Source: Parabacteroides gordonii MS-1 = DSM 23371
GTDB lineage: Bacteria > Bacteroidota > Bacteroidia > Bacteroidales > Tannerellaceae
Length of the DNA: 64,000 bases
Reading direction: 5' to 3'
NCBI RefSeq assembly: GCF_000969825.1
Contig: NZ_KQ033921.1
Coordinates: 124,001-188,000 of the forward strand
In this document: positions 35,744 through 43,823 of the stretch, in pieces
Numbering within the stretch: position 1 is the first letter of the stretch
How the letters are laid out: each line of letters starts with the position of its first letter
Program-made: the position numbers and the translations under genes
The notes under the pieces: model-generated
Database searches by the model: none
What the model saw: the letters and a program-made list of their open reading frames with translations, nothing else
What the model was told of the DNA's origin: nothing

Positions 35744-36970
35744 ATGGCACTGATTAATGAACACTTCCTGAAACTACAGAACAGCTACCTGTTTTCCGAC
35801 ATCGCAAAAAAGGTAAACAGTTTCAAAGTAACACACCCTAAAGACAAAATAATCCGTATGGGGATCGGTGATGTAACACAGCCCCTGGCTCCTGCCGTCA
35901 TCGAAGCCATGCATAAAGCGGTTGATGACCTGGCAACCACGGACAACTTCCACGGTTATGGCCCTGAACAGGGATACAGTTTCCTGATCGACGCCATCAT
36001 CAAGAACGATTATGCCAGCCGCGGTGTCTTCCTGGAACCGGGAGAGGTATTTGTCAGCGACGGTGCCAAAAGCGATTGTGGTAATATAGGCGATATTCTT
36101 CGCCACGACAACAGCATCGGGGTACTCGATCCGGTTTACCCCGTATATATAGACTCCAACGTCATGAGCGGACGTACCGGAGTACTGGAAGACGGCAAAT
36201 GGAGCGATGTTGTTTATATCCCTTGCACGGAAGCGAACAACTTCACGCCCGAATTGCCCGCTCGCAGGGTAGATATCCTCTACCTCTGCTACCCGAACAA
36301 CCCGACAGGCACTACCCTGACTAAAGACGAGTTGAAGAAATGGGTAAACTATGCACTGGCTAACGACGTCCTGATCATGTACGACTCGGCTTACGAGGCT
36401 TACATCCAGGATCCGAACATCCCCCATTCGATCTATGAGATCAAAGGGGCGAAGAAGGTAGCCATCGAATTCCGCAGCTTCTCGAAGACCGCGGGTTTCA
36501 CCGGAGTACGTTGCGGATATACGGTTGTCCCCAAAGAGCTTAACGGCTTCACCCTGGGGGGCGAACGGGTTCAGTTGAATAAGCTATGGAACCGTCGCCA
36601 GACAACCAAATTCAACGGAACCAGCTATATCACCCAGCGGGGTGCCGAAGCGGTTTACTCTCCGGAAGGAAAAGAACAAGTAAAAGCAACGATCAATTAC
36701 TATATGACCAACGCTCATATCATGAAAGAAGCCATTCAGGGATGCGGCCTGAAGGTGTGGGGTGGCGAAAACGCTCCCTACCTTTGGATAAAAGCACCTA
36801 AAGACCTCAGCTCCTGGAAATTCTTCGATAAGCTGTTGTATGAAGTAAATATCGTTGGGACACCGGGCGTAGGATTCGGCCCGAGTGGCGAAGGTTATCT
36901 GAGACTCACCGCCTTTGGCGACAGGGACGATACTTTGGAAGCTATGGCCAGGCTGAAGAAGTGGCTCTGA
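35744..36970 (+). CDS. dapL: LL-diaminopimelate aminotransferase
   Basis: A 408-residue class I/II PLP aminotransferase. It converts tetrahydrodipicolinate directly to LL-diaminopimelate in one step, the DapL route used by many Bacteroidetes. Family features are [23 protein letters not shown], the [10 protein letters not shown] segment, and the PLP-binding Lys248 in [10 protein letters not shown]. The length matches DapL. It lies downstream of dapF in the same direction. Confidence 0.95.
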   Translation: MALINEHFLKLQNSYLFSDIAKKVNSFKVTHPKDKIIRMGIGDVTQPLAPAVIEAMHKAVDDLATTDNFHGYGPEQGYSFLIDAIIKNDYASRGVFLEPGEVFVSDGAKSDCGNIGDILRHDNSIGVLDPVYPVYIDSNVMSGRTGVLEDGKWSDVVYIPCTEANNFTPELPARRVDILYLCYPNNPTGTTLTKDELKKWVNYALANDVLIMYDSAYEAYIQDPNIPHSIYEIKGAKKVAIEFRSFSKTAGFTGVRCGYTVVPKELNGFTLGGERVQLNKLWNRRQTTKFNGTSYITQRGAEAVYSPEGKEQVKATINYYMTNAHIMKEAIQGCGLKVWGGENAPYLWIKAPKDLSSWKFFDKLLYEVNIVGTPGVGFGPSGEGYLRLTAFGDRDDTLEAMARLKKWL

Positions 36971-37045
36971 TCATAACGACATAGCGGAAAGGCGCACCCC
37001 GCTTCGTTACCGGCAAAGGCTTTTATAAACAAAAAGAGAAACATT

Positions 37046-37771
37046 ATGGAAACAATGACTTTCAGGCAGTCAACTTTGACTGCTACGGCTCTACTTATGT
37101 CTTTTGCGACCTTTGCACAGGAAGAAAAACAATTTGAAATCGCGCCTTCTGCCGACCTTGTCAGCAGCTATGTATGGCGCGGGGTGTACCAGACAGGGGC
37201 ATCTGTCCAGCCGAGCATCAACTTATCGTATGCCGGCTTCTCTCTCACGGCGTGGGGTTCCACGGATTTTTCCAGCTTAAGCGATCCGGATAAGGGGAAA
37301 GAGTTCGACCTCACAATAGGATACGGGATCGGCGGATTCAGTATAGGAGTTACAGATTACTGGTGGGCAGGCGAAGGACATCGCTACGGGGATTATTCGA
37401 ACAGCCACTTCTTTGAAGGAACTGCCGGCTACAAATTCGGAGAGTCGTTTCCCCTGGGAATAACCTGGAGTACGATGTTTGCCGGTGGCGACAAGAAAGC
37501 GGACGGCGACCGGCGGTTCTCCACCTACGTCGAAGCGGCCTACGACTTCAGCGTATTGGGTGTGGATGTCACCCCGAGCATCGGAGTCTCCCCCTGGACA
37601 GGAATGTACCACCGCGAAGGCAAAGACGGCTTCGCCCTCTGCACCATCGCCCTCAAGGCCAGTAAGGAGATAAAGATAACAGGCTCGTTCTCGTTGCCGG
37701 TCTTTGCCCAAGCGATCGTAGCTCCTAACCAGGACAATGTGTTTTTAGTTTTCGGACTAAGTATAAAGTAA
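37046..37771 (+). CDS. TorF-like outer-membrane porin-like protein
   Basis: A 241-residue secreted protein with a signal peptide (ATALLMSFATFAQ) and alternating beta strands ending in a C-terminal strand, NVFLVFGLSIK. The mature N-terminus (SADLVSSYVWRGVYQTGASVQPSINLSYAGFSLTAWGSTDF) is typical of the TorF family of putative porins. It lies immediately upstream of the PII and ammonium transporter genes, so passage of ammonium or small nitrogen compounds through the outer membrane is a fair guess. The translation start could be 37046 or 37055. Confidence 0.78.
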   Translation: METMTFRQSTLTATALLMSFATFAQEEKQFEIAPSADLVSSYVWRGVYQTGASVQPSINLSYAGFSLTAWGSTDFSSLSDPDKGKEFDLTIGYGIGGFSIGVTDYWWAGEGHRYGDYSNSHFFEGTAGYKFGESFPLGITWSTMFAGGDKKADGDRRFSTYVEAAYDFSVLGVDVTPSIGVSPWTGMYHREGKDGFALCTIALKASKEIKITGSFSLPVFAQAIVAPNQDNVFLVFGLSIK

Positions 37772-37920
37772 TTAATTAATGATTTAGGTTATCTCATGAA
37801 AAGGATCGTATAGGGAAGCCGGCCGCAAACATCGATTTTATAGAATGTTATACCGCTAAACCACCTGACTATGGCGGGCTGCTCTATACTCCTTTTTATC
37901 AACTATTAAACAGTAAGGTT

Positions 37921-38277
37921 ATGAAAAAGATTGAAGCTATTATTCGTAAGACCAAGTTTGAAGAAGTGAAAGAAGCGCTTCTCGAAGCAGACATTGAATG
38001 GTTCTCTTACTACGACGTGAGAGGTGTCGGCAAAGCCCGGCAGGGACGCATCTACCGCGGAGTCGTTTACGACACCAGTTATATAGAACGTATCCTCATC
38101 TCCATCGTAGTGCGCGACAAGAACGTGGAGAAAACAATACAGGCCGTCATCAGCGCCGCACAAACGGGTGAGATCGGCGACGGACGTATCTTCGTCATCC
38201 CCGTGGAAGACTCCATCCGCATCCGCACCGGCGAACGGGGAGACATCGCACTCTACAATGCCGAACAGGAGAAATGA
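37921..38277 (+). CDS. glnK: P-II nitrogen regulatory protein
   Basis: A 118-residue PII signalling protein, beginning MKKIEAIIRKTKFEEVKEAL and ending with TGEIGDGRIFVIPVEDSIRIRTGERG. It binds ATP/ADP and 2-oxoglutarate and controls ammonium uptake. The T-loop reads GKARQGRIYRG, with a Tyr at the position modified in proteobacterial PII but otherwise divergent and one residue shorter. It sits 46 bp upstream of the amt gene, the classical glnK-amtB pair. Gating of Amt is therefore the likely role. Confidence 0.95.
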   Translation: MKKIEAIIRKTKFEEVKEALLEADIEWFSYYDVRGVGKARQGRIYRGVVYDTSYIERILISIVVRDKNVEKTIQAVISAAQTGEIGDGRIFVIPVEDSIRIRTGERGDIALYNAEQEK

Positions 38278-38323
38278 CCCACGGAACCAGACAAAATAAC
38301 AAACGAAACAAATACAAACGATT

Positions 38324-39592
38324 ATGGACACGACATATACTATTACAGATTTAGCACTATCGCTCGACACCGTATGGATGCTGCTGGCAGCCATGCTTGT
38401 ATTCTTCATGCAACCGGGATTTGCCCTGGTGGAAGCCGGCTTCACCCGCACCAAGAACACCGCCAACATATTAATGAAGAACCTGCTCGACTTCTCGCTC
38501 GGTTCGTTGCTGTTCTGGGCGATCGGCTTCGGGGTCATGTTCGGTGCAGGCGGGTTTATCGGGATGCCGCATCTCTTCAACATCAGTTTTTACCAGACTG
38601 AATTGCCTGTCGAAGGTTTCCTGATCTTCCAGACCGTGTTCTGCGCCACGGCGGCCACCATCGTTTCGGGTGCTATGGCGGAACGTACGAAGTTCTCCAT
38701 GTACCTGGCCTATACGGTGCTGATCAGCGTACTGATCTATCCTGTCAGCGGTCACTGGACATGGGGCGGCGGCTGGCTGATGAACGGTGAAGCGGGTAGC
38801 TTTATGATGAATACCTTCGGAACGACTTTCCACGACTTCGCCGGATCGACCGTCGTGCATTCTGTCGGCGGATGGGTCGCCCTGGTAGGCGCCGCCATCA
38901 TAGGCCCCCGCATCGGCAAATACGGCAAAGACAGGAAATCGCGTGCCATCCCCGGTCATAACCTGACCATTGCTTGCCTGGGTGTCTTTATCCTTTGGTT
39001 CGGCTGGTTTGGTTTCAACCCCGGATCGCAACTGGCCGCCGCCGGCGAGGGCAACCGCCTGGCTATCTCGCATGTATTCCTGACCACCAACCTGGCTGCT
39101 TGCGCAGGCGGATTCTCCTCCCTGATCGTTGCCTGGATGAAATATAAGAAACCGTCGTTGTCGCTGACCCTCAACGGGGTATTGGCCGGACTGGTCGGCA
39201 TCACCGCCGGTTGCGACCTGGTGTCGCCTGTCGGGGCTGTCCTGATCGGTGCGATCTGCGGAACGGTCATGATCTTTGCCGTCGACTTTATCGACCATGT
39301 GATGAAGATAGATGATCCGGTCGGTGCCTCATCGGTACACGGAGTCTGCGGATTCCTCGGAACCATACTGACCGGATTGTTCGCCACCGAAGAAGGCCTC
39401 TTCTACTCCGGTAGCGCAAACTTCCTGCTGGCACAACTTTTTGGAGCCATCGTGGTAGGATGCTGGGCGGCAGGAATGGGATTCGTGGTCTTTAAAGGAC
39501 TCAATATCGTACATGGCCTCCGCGTCCCTGCCCGTGTAGAGGAAGAAGGACTCGACATCTACGAGCATGGCGAGACGGCTTACAACAGTTAG
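38324..39592 (+). CDS. amt: ammonium transporter
   Basis: A 422-residue Amt/Rh family channel with 11 expected membrane helices. Characteristic segments are FFMQPGFALVEAGFTRTKN, GHWTWGGGWL, the signature DFAGSTVVHSVGGWVALVGA and WFGWFGFNPGSQLAA, plus the second pore His region DDPVGASSVHGVCGFLGT. It imports ammonium across the inner membrane and is paired with the adjacent PII gene. The downstream gap carries a cluster of palindromes before asnA. Confidence 0.96.
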   Translation: MDTTYTITDLALSLDTVWMLLAAMLVFFMQPGFALVEAGFTRTKNTANILMKNLLDFSLGSLLFWAIGFGVMFGAGGFIGMPHLFNISFYQTELPVEGFLIFQTVFCATAATIVSGAMAERTKFSMYLAYTVLISVLIYPVSGHWTWGGGWLMNGEAGSFMMNTFGTTFHDFAGSTVVHSVGGWVALVGAAIIGPRIGKYGKDRKSRAIPGHNLTIACLGVFILWFGWFGFNPGSQLAAAGEGNRLAISHVFLTTNLAACAGGFSSLIVAWMKYKKPSLSLTLNGVLAGLVGITAGCDLVSPVGAVLIGAICGTVMIFAVDFIDHVMKIDDPVGASSVHGVCGFLGTILTGLFATEEGLFYSGSANFLLAQLFGAIVVGCWAAGMGFVVFKGLNIVHGLRVPARVEEEGLDIYEHGETAYNS

Positions 39593-39600
39593 GTATGTGT

Positions 39601-39711
39601 TGCACCACCCGGATGGTGCAGACTACCTCACCAGTATGGTGTAGATAACACCATCCGGATAGTGTAAACTACACCATCCCGGTGAGGCGATCAACACCAT
39701 CCGGATGAGGT
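39601..39711. repeat. cluster of CACC...GGTG palindromes between amt and asnA
   Basis: Five related imperfect palindromes lie in 111 bp: TGCACCACCCGGATGGTGCA (39601-39620), CACCAGTATGGTG (39629-39641), ACACCATCCGGATAGTGT (39648-39665), CACCATCCCGGTG (39672-39684) and CACCATCCGGATGAGGT (39695-39711). Consensus is CACCATCCGGATGGTG. They could be operators or mRNA hairpins controlling asnA-glnN. Confidence 0.7.
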
Positions 39712-39790
39712 AACACCTCGCTCGGGAAGGTAAGGATTCCCTCTCCTCCCGTATCGACAAGAACAATCAACATTTTAAACTATATACACT

Positions 39791-40825
39791 ATGTCACTGA
39801 TTATTCCAAAAGACTACAAGCAGACGCTTACCCCGGAGACAACGGAACAGGCGATCCAGTTGTTAAAGTCCAGTTTCCAGGAGAAGTTGTCGAAGTCACT
39901 GAACCTGCGCCGCGTAACGGCACCGCTCTTTGTCCTCTCGGGCACCGGCATCAACGACGACCTGAACGGGGTGGAACGTCCCGTCACCTTCCCCATCCAT
40001 TGCATGGGCGACCGCAAGGCCGAAGTGGTTCACTCGCTCGCCAAATGGAAACGGATGAAGCTGGCCGCTTACCGCATCCCCGCCGGCTACGGCCTTTATA
40101 CAGATATGAATGCCATCCGTGGCGATGAAGATCTCGACAACCTCCACTCCCTGTACGTCGACCAGTGGGACTGGGAAAAGACCATCCGCCCGGAAGACCG
40201 TAACCTGGATTACCTGAAGCGCACCGTGCGCTCCATCTATACGATACTGAAAGAAATCGAGGAGATGGTTTACATCCAATATCCTCATATCACTCCTTCC
40301 CTGCCGGACAACATCACATTCATCCATTCGGAAGAGTTACAGAAGATGTATCCGGGCACTCCTCCCCGTGAACGCGAAAACAAAGCCGCCGAGAAGTTCG
40401 GTGCCATCTTTGTAATCGGCATCGGCGGCGAACTGCTCAACGGCGAGAAGCATGACGGACGCGCACCGGACTACGACGACTGGAGCACGGTCAACTCCGA
40501 CGGCTTCAACGGCCTGAATGGCGACATCATCCTCTGGAACGACGTGCTGGGATGTGCCTTCGAGCTTTCATCGATGGGCATCCGTGTCGACAAAGAAGCA
40601 CTACAACGCCAGTTGAAGGAACGCGGATGCCCCGAACGTGCCGGACTGGAATTTCATAAGATGCTACTGGAAGGCCACCTGCCCCAATCCATCGGCGGCG
40701 GTATCGGACAGAGCCGTCTCTGCATGTTCTTCCTCCGCAAAGCGCATATAGGCGAGGTGCAGGCTTCGATCTGGCCTGCCGAACAGGCGGAGGTTTGCAG
40801 ACAACATAACATTATTCTCTTATAA
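39791..40825 (+). CDS. asnA: aspartate-ammonia ligase
   Basis: A 344-residue ammonia-dependent asparagine synthetase related to class II aminoacyl-tRNA synthetases. Typical segments are VTAPLFVLSGTGINDDLNG, RPVTFPIHCMGDRKAEVVHSLAKWKR, DMNAIRGDEDLDNLHSLYVDQWDWEK and the C-terminal GGGIGQSRLCMFFLRKAHIGEVQ. It uses ammonia directly, which fits its place between amt and glutamine synthetase. Together with asnB the cell has both ammonia- and glutamine-dependent routes to Asn in one 16-kb block. Confidence 0.96.
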   Translation: MSLIIPKDYKQTLTPETTEQAIQLLKSSFQEKLSKSLNLRRVTAPLFVLSGTGINDDLNGVERPVTFPIHCMGDRKAEVVHSLAKWKRMKLAAYRIPAGYGLYTDMNAIRGDEDLDNLHSLYVDQWDWEKTIRPEDRNLDYLKRTVRSIYTILKEIEEMVYIQYPHITPSLPDNITFIHSEELQKMYPGTPPRERENKAAEKFGAIFVIGIGGELLNGEKHDGRAPDYDDWSTVNSDGFNGLNGDIILWNDVLGCAFELSSMGIRVDKEALQRQLKERGCPERAGLEFHKMLLEGHLPQSIGGGIGQSRLCMFFLRKAHIGEVQASIWPAEQAEVCRQHNIILL

Positions 40826-40860
40826 CCCACGAATAAACAATCACTATAAAATCAGGTATT

Positions 40861-43047
40861 ATGTCAAAGTTAAGATTCAGAGTAGTAGAGTCGGCCTTCA
40901 AGAAAAGAGCCGCAGAAGTAGCCGAACCGGCAGAACGTCCTTCGGTATATTTCGCCAAGAACGTGTTCAACCGCGAGAAGATGTTCAAATATCTTCCGGA
41001 GAAGGCCTACGCCCGACTGGTAGACTCTATCGACAACGGCACTCCCCTCGACCGCGAAACGGCCGATGCGGTGGCCGCAGGTATGAAGAAATGGGCGATC
41101 GAAATGGGAGCCACCCACTACACCCACTGGTTCCATCCGTTGACCGAAGGTACCGCCGAGAAGCACGATGCCTTTGTGGAACACGACGGTAAAGGCGGAA
41201 TGATGGAAGAGTTTGCCGGTAAGCTTTTGATACAACAGGAACCGGATGCGTCCAGCTTCCCGAACGGCGGCATCCGCAACACCTTCGAAGCCCGCGGTTA
41301 CTCGGCCTGGGATCCTTCGTCGCCGGCCTTTATCGTTGGCGACACCTTGTGCATCCCGACGATCTTTATCGCTTATACCGGTGAGTCGCTCGACTATAAG
41401 GCGCCGTTGCTGAAAGCGTTGGAAGCCGTCAACAAAGCGGCGGTCGATGTATGTCATTACTTCAATCCGGATGTGAAGAAAGTCTATTCTTACCTGGGCT
41501 GGGAACAGGAATACTTCCTGGTGGACGAGGGTCTGTATGCCGCCCGTCCCGACCTGTTGCTTAGCGGACGTACGTTGATGGGACACGAAAGCAGCAAGAA
41601 CCAGCAACTGGAAGACCATTACTTCGGTGCCATCCCGACCCGCGTAATGGAATTTATGAAAGAACTTGAGATAGAATCCCTCAAACTGGGTATTCCTTTG
41701 AAAACCCGCCACAATGAAGTCGCCCCTAACCAGTTCGAGCTGGCTCCTATCTTCGAGGAATGCAACCTGGCCAACGACCACAACCTGCTGGTTATGGCGT
41801 TGATGCGTAAGATCTCCCGCAAGCATGGGTTCCGTGTGTTGTTGCACGAAAAGCCGTTCAAAGGGGTGAACGGATCGGGCAAGCATAACAACTGGTCACT
41901 GGGTACCGACACCGGAATCGGCCTGATGGGGCCGGGAAAGACACCGGAAGATAACCTGCGTTTCATCACTTTCGTGGTCAATGTGCTGATGGCCGTCTAC
42001 CGTCATAACGGGTTGTTGAAAGCCAGTATCTCCTCTGCCACCAACGCCCACCGCCTGGGGGCTAACGAGGCACCGCCTGCTATCATCTCCAGTTTCCTCG
42101 GCACCCAGCTATCGCAAGTATTGGAGCATCTGGAAAAGAGCGAACCCGAAGACCTGATGCTGGCCGGCAAGCAGGGAATGAAGCTCGATATCGCCCGCAT
42201 CCCCGAGCTACTGATCGATAACACCGACCGTAACCGCACCTCTCCTTTTGCCTTCACCGGCAACCGTTTCGAGTTCCGCGCCGTAGGCTCCGAAGCCAAT
42301 TGTGCCTCCGCCATGCTCGCCCTCAACGCCGCCGTAGCCGAACAATTGAAGCTCTTCAAAGCCGAAGTCGACGCGAAGATCGCCGGGGGTAAAGAGAAAT
42401 ATGCGGCCATCCTCGAAGTGCTCCGCAAAGACATCAAGGCCTGCAAAGCCATCCACTTCGACGGCAACGGCTATAGCGACGAATGGAAAGCCGAAGCCCT
42501 GCGCCGTGGCCTGGATTGCGAAACAAGCGTGCCGCTGATCTTCGACAACTACCTGAAGGAGAGTAGCATCCGAATGTTCGAATCGACAGGCGTCATGAAC
42601 CGCAAGGAGCTGGAAGCCCGCAACGAGGTGAAATGGGAAACCTACACCAAGAAGATCCAGATCGAAGCCCGCGTGCTGGGTGACCTGGCGATGAACCATA
42701 TCATCCCGATGGCTACCCGTTACCAGACATCCCTGATCGATAACGTGTACAAGATGAAAGACCTTTTCCCGGCAGAGAAAGCCTCCGTCCTCTCCGCCCG
42801 CAACCTGGAGATCATCGAGGATATCGCCTGCCGTACCAACTTCATCAAAGAGAAGGTAGACGAAATGGTCGAAGCCCGCAAGGTGGCCAACAAGATCGAT
42901 AGCGAACGCGAGAAGGCAATCGCCTACCACGACACCATCGTCCCGATGTTGGAAGAGATCCGCTACCACATCGACAAGCTGGAACTGGTGGTGGACGACC
43001 AGATGTGGACGTTGCCGAAGTACCGCGAATTATTGTTTATCCGATAA
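40861..43047 (+). CDS. glnN: glutamine synthetase type III
   Basis: A 728-residue GSIII enzyme, much longer than the ~470 residues of GSI, as expected for Bacteroidales. It joins ammonia to glutamate using ATP. Typical GSIII segments are THYTHWFHPLTEGTAEKHD, AWDPSSPAF, GWEQEYFLVD, PLKTRHNEVAPNQFELAPIFEE, GSGKHNNWSLGTD and NRFEFRAVGSEANCASA. It follows asnA after 35 bp in the same direction, so they are probably co-transcribed. A terminator-like hairpin lies 95 bp downstream. Confidence 0.97.
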   Translation: MSKLRFRVVESAFKKRAAEVAEPAERPSVYFAKNVFNREKMFKYLPEKAYARLVDSIDNGTPLDRETADAVAAGMKKWAIEMGATHYTHWFHPLTEGTAEKHDAFVEHDGKGGMMEEFAGKLLIQQEPDASSFPNGGIRNTFEARGYSAWDPSSPAFIVGDTLCIPTIFIAYTGESLDYKAPLLKALEAVNKAAVDVCHYFNPDVKKVYSYLGWEQEYFLVDEGLYAARPDLLLSGRTLMGHESSKNQQLEDHYFGAIPTRVMEFMKELEIESLKLGIPLKTRHNEVAPNQFELAPIFEECNLANDHNLLVMALMRKISRKHGFRVLLHEKPFKGVNGSGKHNNWSLGTDTGIGLMGPGKTPEDNLRFITFVVNVLMAVYRHNGLLKASISSATNAHRLGANEAPPAIISSFLGTQLSQVLEHLEKSEPEDLMLAGKQGMKLDIARIPELLIDNTDRNRTSPFAFTGNRFEFRAVGSEANCASAMLALNAAVAEQLKLFKAEVDAKIAGGKEKYAAILEVLRKDIKACKAIHFDGNGYSDEWKAEALRRGLDCETSVPLIFDNYLKESSIRMFESTGVMNRKELEARNEVKWETYTKKIQIEARVLGDLAMNHIIPMATRYQTSLIDNVYKMKDLFPAEKASVLSARNLEIIEDIACRTNFIKEKVDEMVEARKVANKIDSEREKAIAYHDTIVPMLEEIRYHIDKLELVVDDQMWTLPKYRELLFIR

Positions 43048-43141
43048 AAAACACACACTCTTTCTGAGAGCCGAGATCTCTCCCATCGTATCCCGGCTCT
43101 TCACTTCAGACAATAGTTTTTTGTTGATTGTTTTGTGTTGC

Positions 43142-43180
43142 AAGGGAAGCATGCTGAGAAGTATGGCTTCCCTTCTTTTA
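43142..43180 (+). terminator. terminator after glnN
   Basis: AAGGGAAGC (43142-43150) pairs with GCTTCCCTT (43166-43174), and CTTTTATTTT follows. A weaker GAGCCG/CGGCTC hairpin lies upstream in the same gap. Confidence 0.75.
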
Positions 43181-43198
43181 TTTTCCCAAAGAAATGCA

Positions 43199-43206
43199 TA
43201 CCTTTG
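43199..43206 (+). promoter_or_regulatory. -7 box for the toxin-antitoxin pair
   Basis: TACCTTTG matches TAnnTTTG, 32 bp before the antitoxin ATG. An AAAGGAG Shine-Dalgarno-like sequence at 43224-43230 follows, which is uncommon in this phylum. Confidence 0.5.
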
Positions 43207-43238
43207 AAGCATCATTATATAAGAAAGGAGTTTACGTT

Positions 43239-43499
43239 ATGACGGCAATGGAATTACAACAATGGAAAAAGAACTTCGTAGAGGATTATCTGGACGAGAT
43301 AGATGATCTGGAAGTGTTGGAGAAAATCAAGAAATACGTGAAACGCGTTATGCCCAAGAAAGAGAATCCTCGCCCTTGCGTAGTTCATTCGCAGGAAGAG
43401 ATGATTGCGGCAATCAGGGAATCTGAAGAGGCAATCGAGCGCGGAGAATATATCACCGATGAAGAACTTTCCGAAGAAATAAAAACATGGTGGAAATAG
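43239..43499 (+). CDS. small antitoxin of a RelE/ParE-type module
   Basis: An 86-residue acidic protein (MTAMELQQWKKNFVEDYLDEIDDLEVLEKIKKYVKR...) placed directly before, and overlapping by 13 bp, a RelE/ParE-type toxin gene. Its size, charge and order fit an antitoxin, with an N-terminal helical part and a flexible Glu-rich C-terminus to wrap the toxin. No known DNA-binding fold is obvious. The ATG at 43239 follows the AAGGAG sequence at 43225-43230 at good spacing; an ATG at 43248 is possible. The name is based mainly on context. Confidence 0.75.
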   Translation: MTAMELQQWKKNFVEDYLDEIDDLEVLEKIKKYVKRVMPKKENPRPCVVHSQEEMIAAIRESEEAIERGEYITDEELSEEIKTWWK

Positions 43500-43810
43500 C
43501 GTATCGTCTTATTTGGTCCAGACCTGCCCAAAAAGAATTAAAAGCCATAGCCTTATACTATAAAAAAGAGGTCTCTTTAAGAGTTGCCCAAAGTATAATT
43601 GAAGCTATTCAAGCAGAAGCAAGACGGCTTATACACATGCCTTTCATAGGACAAATAGAGCCATCTTTAGCCGATGATCCTCACGAGTATCGTTATTTGA
43701 TCAGTGGTCATTATAAGATCGTCTATCACATCAAAAAAGATAAGATACGTATAAACAATATCTTCGATTGCCGGCAAGACCCCGATAAACTCAAACACGC
43801 TATTCGATAA
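43487..43810 (+). CDS. RelE/ParE family toxin
   Basis: A 107-residue basic protein with the RelE/ParE pattern: YRLIWSRPAQKELKAIALYYKKEVSLRVAQSIIEAI, then IGQIEPSLADDPHEYRYLISGHYKIVYHIKKDKIRINNIFDCRQDP. The YKIVYHI strand is a hallmark. Members inhibit gyrase (ParE) or cut mRNA on the ribosome (RelE); which applies here cannot be told. It overlaps the antitoxin gene by 13 bp and ends 13 bp before nadE. Confidence 0.88.
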   Translation: MVEIAYRLIWSRPAQKELKAIALYYKKEVSLRVAQSIIEAIQAEARRLIHMPFIGQIEPSLADDPHEYRYLISGHYKIVYHIKKDKIRINNIFDCRQDPDKLKHAIR

Positions 43811-43823
43811 AATATAAACAAAT

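Noticed and set aside
39601-39711. CRISPR-like or IS-end repeats after amt
   Set aside because: The elements are palindromes with irregular spacing of only 6-10 bp and no transposase or cas gene nearby.
40870-41886. Long minus-strand frames opposite glnN (also 42208-42969) and amt (38471-39298)
   Set aside because: They lie fully inside well-identified genes on the other strand and look like low-complexity shadow translations.
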